16,473 nt of DNA from the NCBI GenBank assembly GCA_002727395.1, contig PBWY01000106.1:1-16473 (forward strand), in the 5' to 3' direction. Made by a program: the position numbers and the translations under genes. Shown here in pieces: positions 15,266-16,473 of this stretch; within the stretch, counting starts at the first letter, position 1, and each line of letters begins with the position of its first letter. The stretch is from Rhodospirillales bacterium (lineage in GTDB: Bacteria > Pseudomonadota > Alphaproteobacteria > MPNO01 > UBA2964). Under the pieces are notes generated by a model, which saw only the letters and a list, made by a program, of their open reading frames with translations, was not told the origin of the DNA and searched no databases.

Positions 15266-16473
15266 TCATGTTTTGCCTCGGATAACATCTATATCCAGCT
15301 CTTTTATTTTTTTTCGGAGTGTATTTCTATTAATTCCCAGCATTTGAGCGGTTTTTATCTGATTACCCTTTGTTGCAACGAGAGACAGCCTAATAAGCGG
15401 CTCTTCAAATTCTTTTAATAACCGATCATATAGACCTGGATTGGGTAAGAAACCATCATGTGCATCAAAAAAACGAGACAGATAACTCTCCACAGCGCGA
15501 CCTATATTATCGTCTTCAACAACCAAACTTTTATTAGTTAATTCTTCTTGATCTAATTCTGAATTAATTATGGCGCTAGTGATTGTATCATCAGTATAAA
15601 GAACACAAATTCTTTGGATAAAATTTTCTAATTCCCTTACATTACCCGGCCAATTGTAGTTCTGAAGGGTTTCCATGGCATCGCCATCAAACGTTTTAAC
15701 ATGCTTCTCCTCTAAATTCAGCCCGCCAAGAAAGTGTCTGACTAATTCTGGAATATCAGTCCTACGCTCCCTTAATGCGGGCATACGAACCGGAACAACA
15801 TTTAATCGATAATACAAATCCTCACGAAATTGTCCTTTTTCTATAAGTCCTTTGAGATCTCTGTGTGTAGCCGCTATGATACGAACATCAGTTTTTATAA
15901 TATCCTTTCCTCCTACAGGCCTATATTCCTCTTCCTGTAAAACCCTTAATAATCTTGTTTGAGCATCCAACGGCATATCCCCAATTTCATCGAGAAAAAG
16001 AGTCCCATGTTGCGCCTGTTCAAATCTTCCTACCTCACTGGAAATGGCACCGGTAAACGCCCCTTTTTTGTGTCCAAATAATTCGCTTTCAATCAAATCA
16101 CGAGGAATGGCCGCCATATTTAAAGCTACAAACGGGCCCTCTCTTCTTTTTCCATACTCATGGAGCGCCTTGGCAACAAGTTCTTTACCAGTTCCAGATT
16201 CTCCGGTAATCACTACGGTTAAATTTGTTGTCATTAACCGTGCTACTGTCCTGTATATATCCTGCATCGCAGGCGAACTTCCTATCAGGGGCAGTGTGTC
16301 TTCAATGGATTCTCTATTTATATTATGAACTTGATCGTCAACAGAAGTTTCGGTAAGGGCCCTCTCTACAATTGAGCCTAGTTCGTCAAGATCAAAGGGT
16401 TTTGGAAGATACTCAAAAGCGCCTTTTTCAGCAGCTTTTATAGCTGTCAGTATGTTAGTTTGTGCACTCATAA
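15266..16473 (-). CDS. ntrC: Nitrogen regulation response regulator NtrC (5' end outside window)
   Basis: Sigma54-dependent activator of nitrogen-assimilation genes, phosphorylated by NtrB. The frame stays open to the window edge and the visible N-terminus (MSAQTNILTAIKAAEKGAFEYLPKPF) is the second half of a receiver domain. The Met at 16471 is therefore the conserved residue before SAQ, not a start; roughly 80-85 residues with the phospho-acceptor Asp are missing. In visible numbering: receiver Lys K24; AAA+ Walker A GESGTGKE (90-97); intact GAFTGA (137-142); Walker B TLFLDEIGD; FREDLYYRL; WPGNVREL; and a C-terminal Fis helix-turn-helix with NRNTLRKKI. The segment GLYDRLLKEFEEPLI before the helix-turn-helix is characteristic of NtrC in alphaproteobacteria. 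ntrB probably lies upstream beyond the window. Confidence 0.95.
   Translation of the reverse strand, partial: MSAQTNILTAIKAAEKGAFEYLPKPFDLDELGSIVERALTETSVDDQVHNINRESIEDTLPLIGSSPAMQDIYRTVARLMTTNLTVVITGESGTGKELVAKALHEYGKRREGPFVALNMAAIPRDLIESELFGHKKGAFTGAISSEVGRFEQAQHGTLFLDEIGDMPLDAQTRLLRVLQEEEYRPVGGKDIIKTDVRIIAATHRDLKGLIEKGQFREDLYYRLNVVPVRMPALRERRTDIPELVRHFLGGLNLEEKHVKTFDGDAMETLQNYNWPGNVRELENFIQRICVLYTDDTITSAIINSELDQEELTNKSLVVEDDNIGRAVESYLSRFFDAHDGFLPNPGLYDRLLKEFEEPLIRLSLVATKGNQIKTAQMLGINRNTLRKKIKELDIDVIRGKT

Noticed and set aside
16044..16328. 94-codon plus-strand open frame
   Set aside because: Antisense to the AAA+ core of ntrC; a shadow frame.
1..16473. Search for CRISPR arrays, IS elements, tRNA/rRNA genes, att sites, toxin-antitoxin or defence genes
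   Set aside because: No spaced direct repeats, transposase motifs, clover-leaf candidates or defence-type domains were seen; mazG here is the two-domain housekeeping enzyme without mazEF.

Overview
The window reads as an ordinary housekeeping and regulatory stretch of an alphaproteobacterial chromosome with low to moderate GC (roughly 36-40% by eye, not computed). Three things point there: the gene order ntrC-ntrY-ntrX-trkA-dat-(HAD phosphatase)-hfq-hflX, the order holB-metG-tatD-metallo-hydrolase, and an NtrX that lacks the sigma54-contact loop. A non-SAR11, Rhodospirillales-like and possibly marine lineage is my inference. It rests on having both NtrC and NtrYX, a TctC-type binding protein, and AT-rich spacers. 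I see no phage, transposon, CRISPR, tRNA or rRNA.

Layout, + strand, 1-6127: the 3' part of holB (clamp-loader delta' subunit); metG (methionyl-tRNA synthetase); a stand-alone TctC/Bug-type periplasmic solute-binding protein with its own likely promoter and a strong terminator; then tatD and a PhnP-like metallo-beta-lactamase-fold hydrolase 5 nt apart; then mazG (nucleoside triphosphate pyrophosphohydrolase). The tctC-like gene splits what is otherwise a replication/translation/housekeeping run.

Layout, - strand, 16473-6124: nine co-oriented genes read from right to left. They are ntrC (5' end outside the window), ntrY, ntrX, trkA, dat, a HAD phosphatase, hfq, hflX and an inositol-monophosphatase-family gene. 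Spacings are small (4-nt overlap to about 46 nt), except for a 110-nt gap before hfq that holds a good sigma70-type promoter. mazG and the inositol-phosphatase-like gene converge and share bases of their stop codons.

Functionally, the right half combines nitrogen/redox two-component signalling (NtrC, NtrY/NtrX), potassium-uptake gating (TrkA), D-amino-acid transamination, and post-transcriptional and ribosome-rescue functions (Hfq, HflX). The left half covers DNA replication, tRNA charging, DNA/metal-dependent hydrolysis and nucleotide-pool cleaning. No intergenic gap exceeds about 115 nt, so no large unexplained non-coding region exists. I did not find a convincing undescribed system. The most interesting items are the orphan binding-protein cassette, the A-rich tract across the hfq start, and the NtrX/NtrC contrast.
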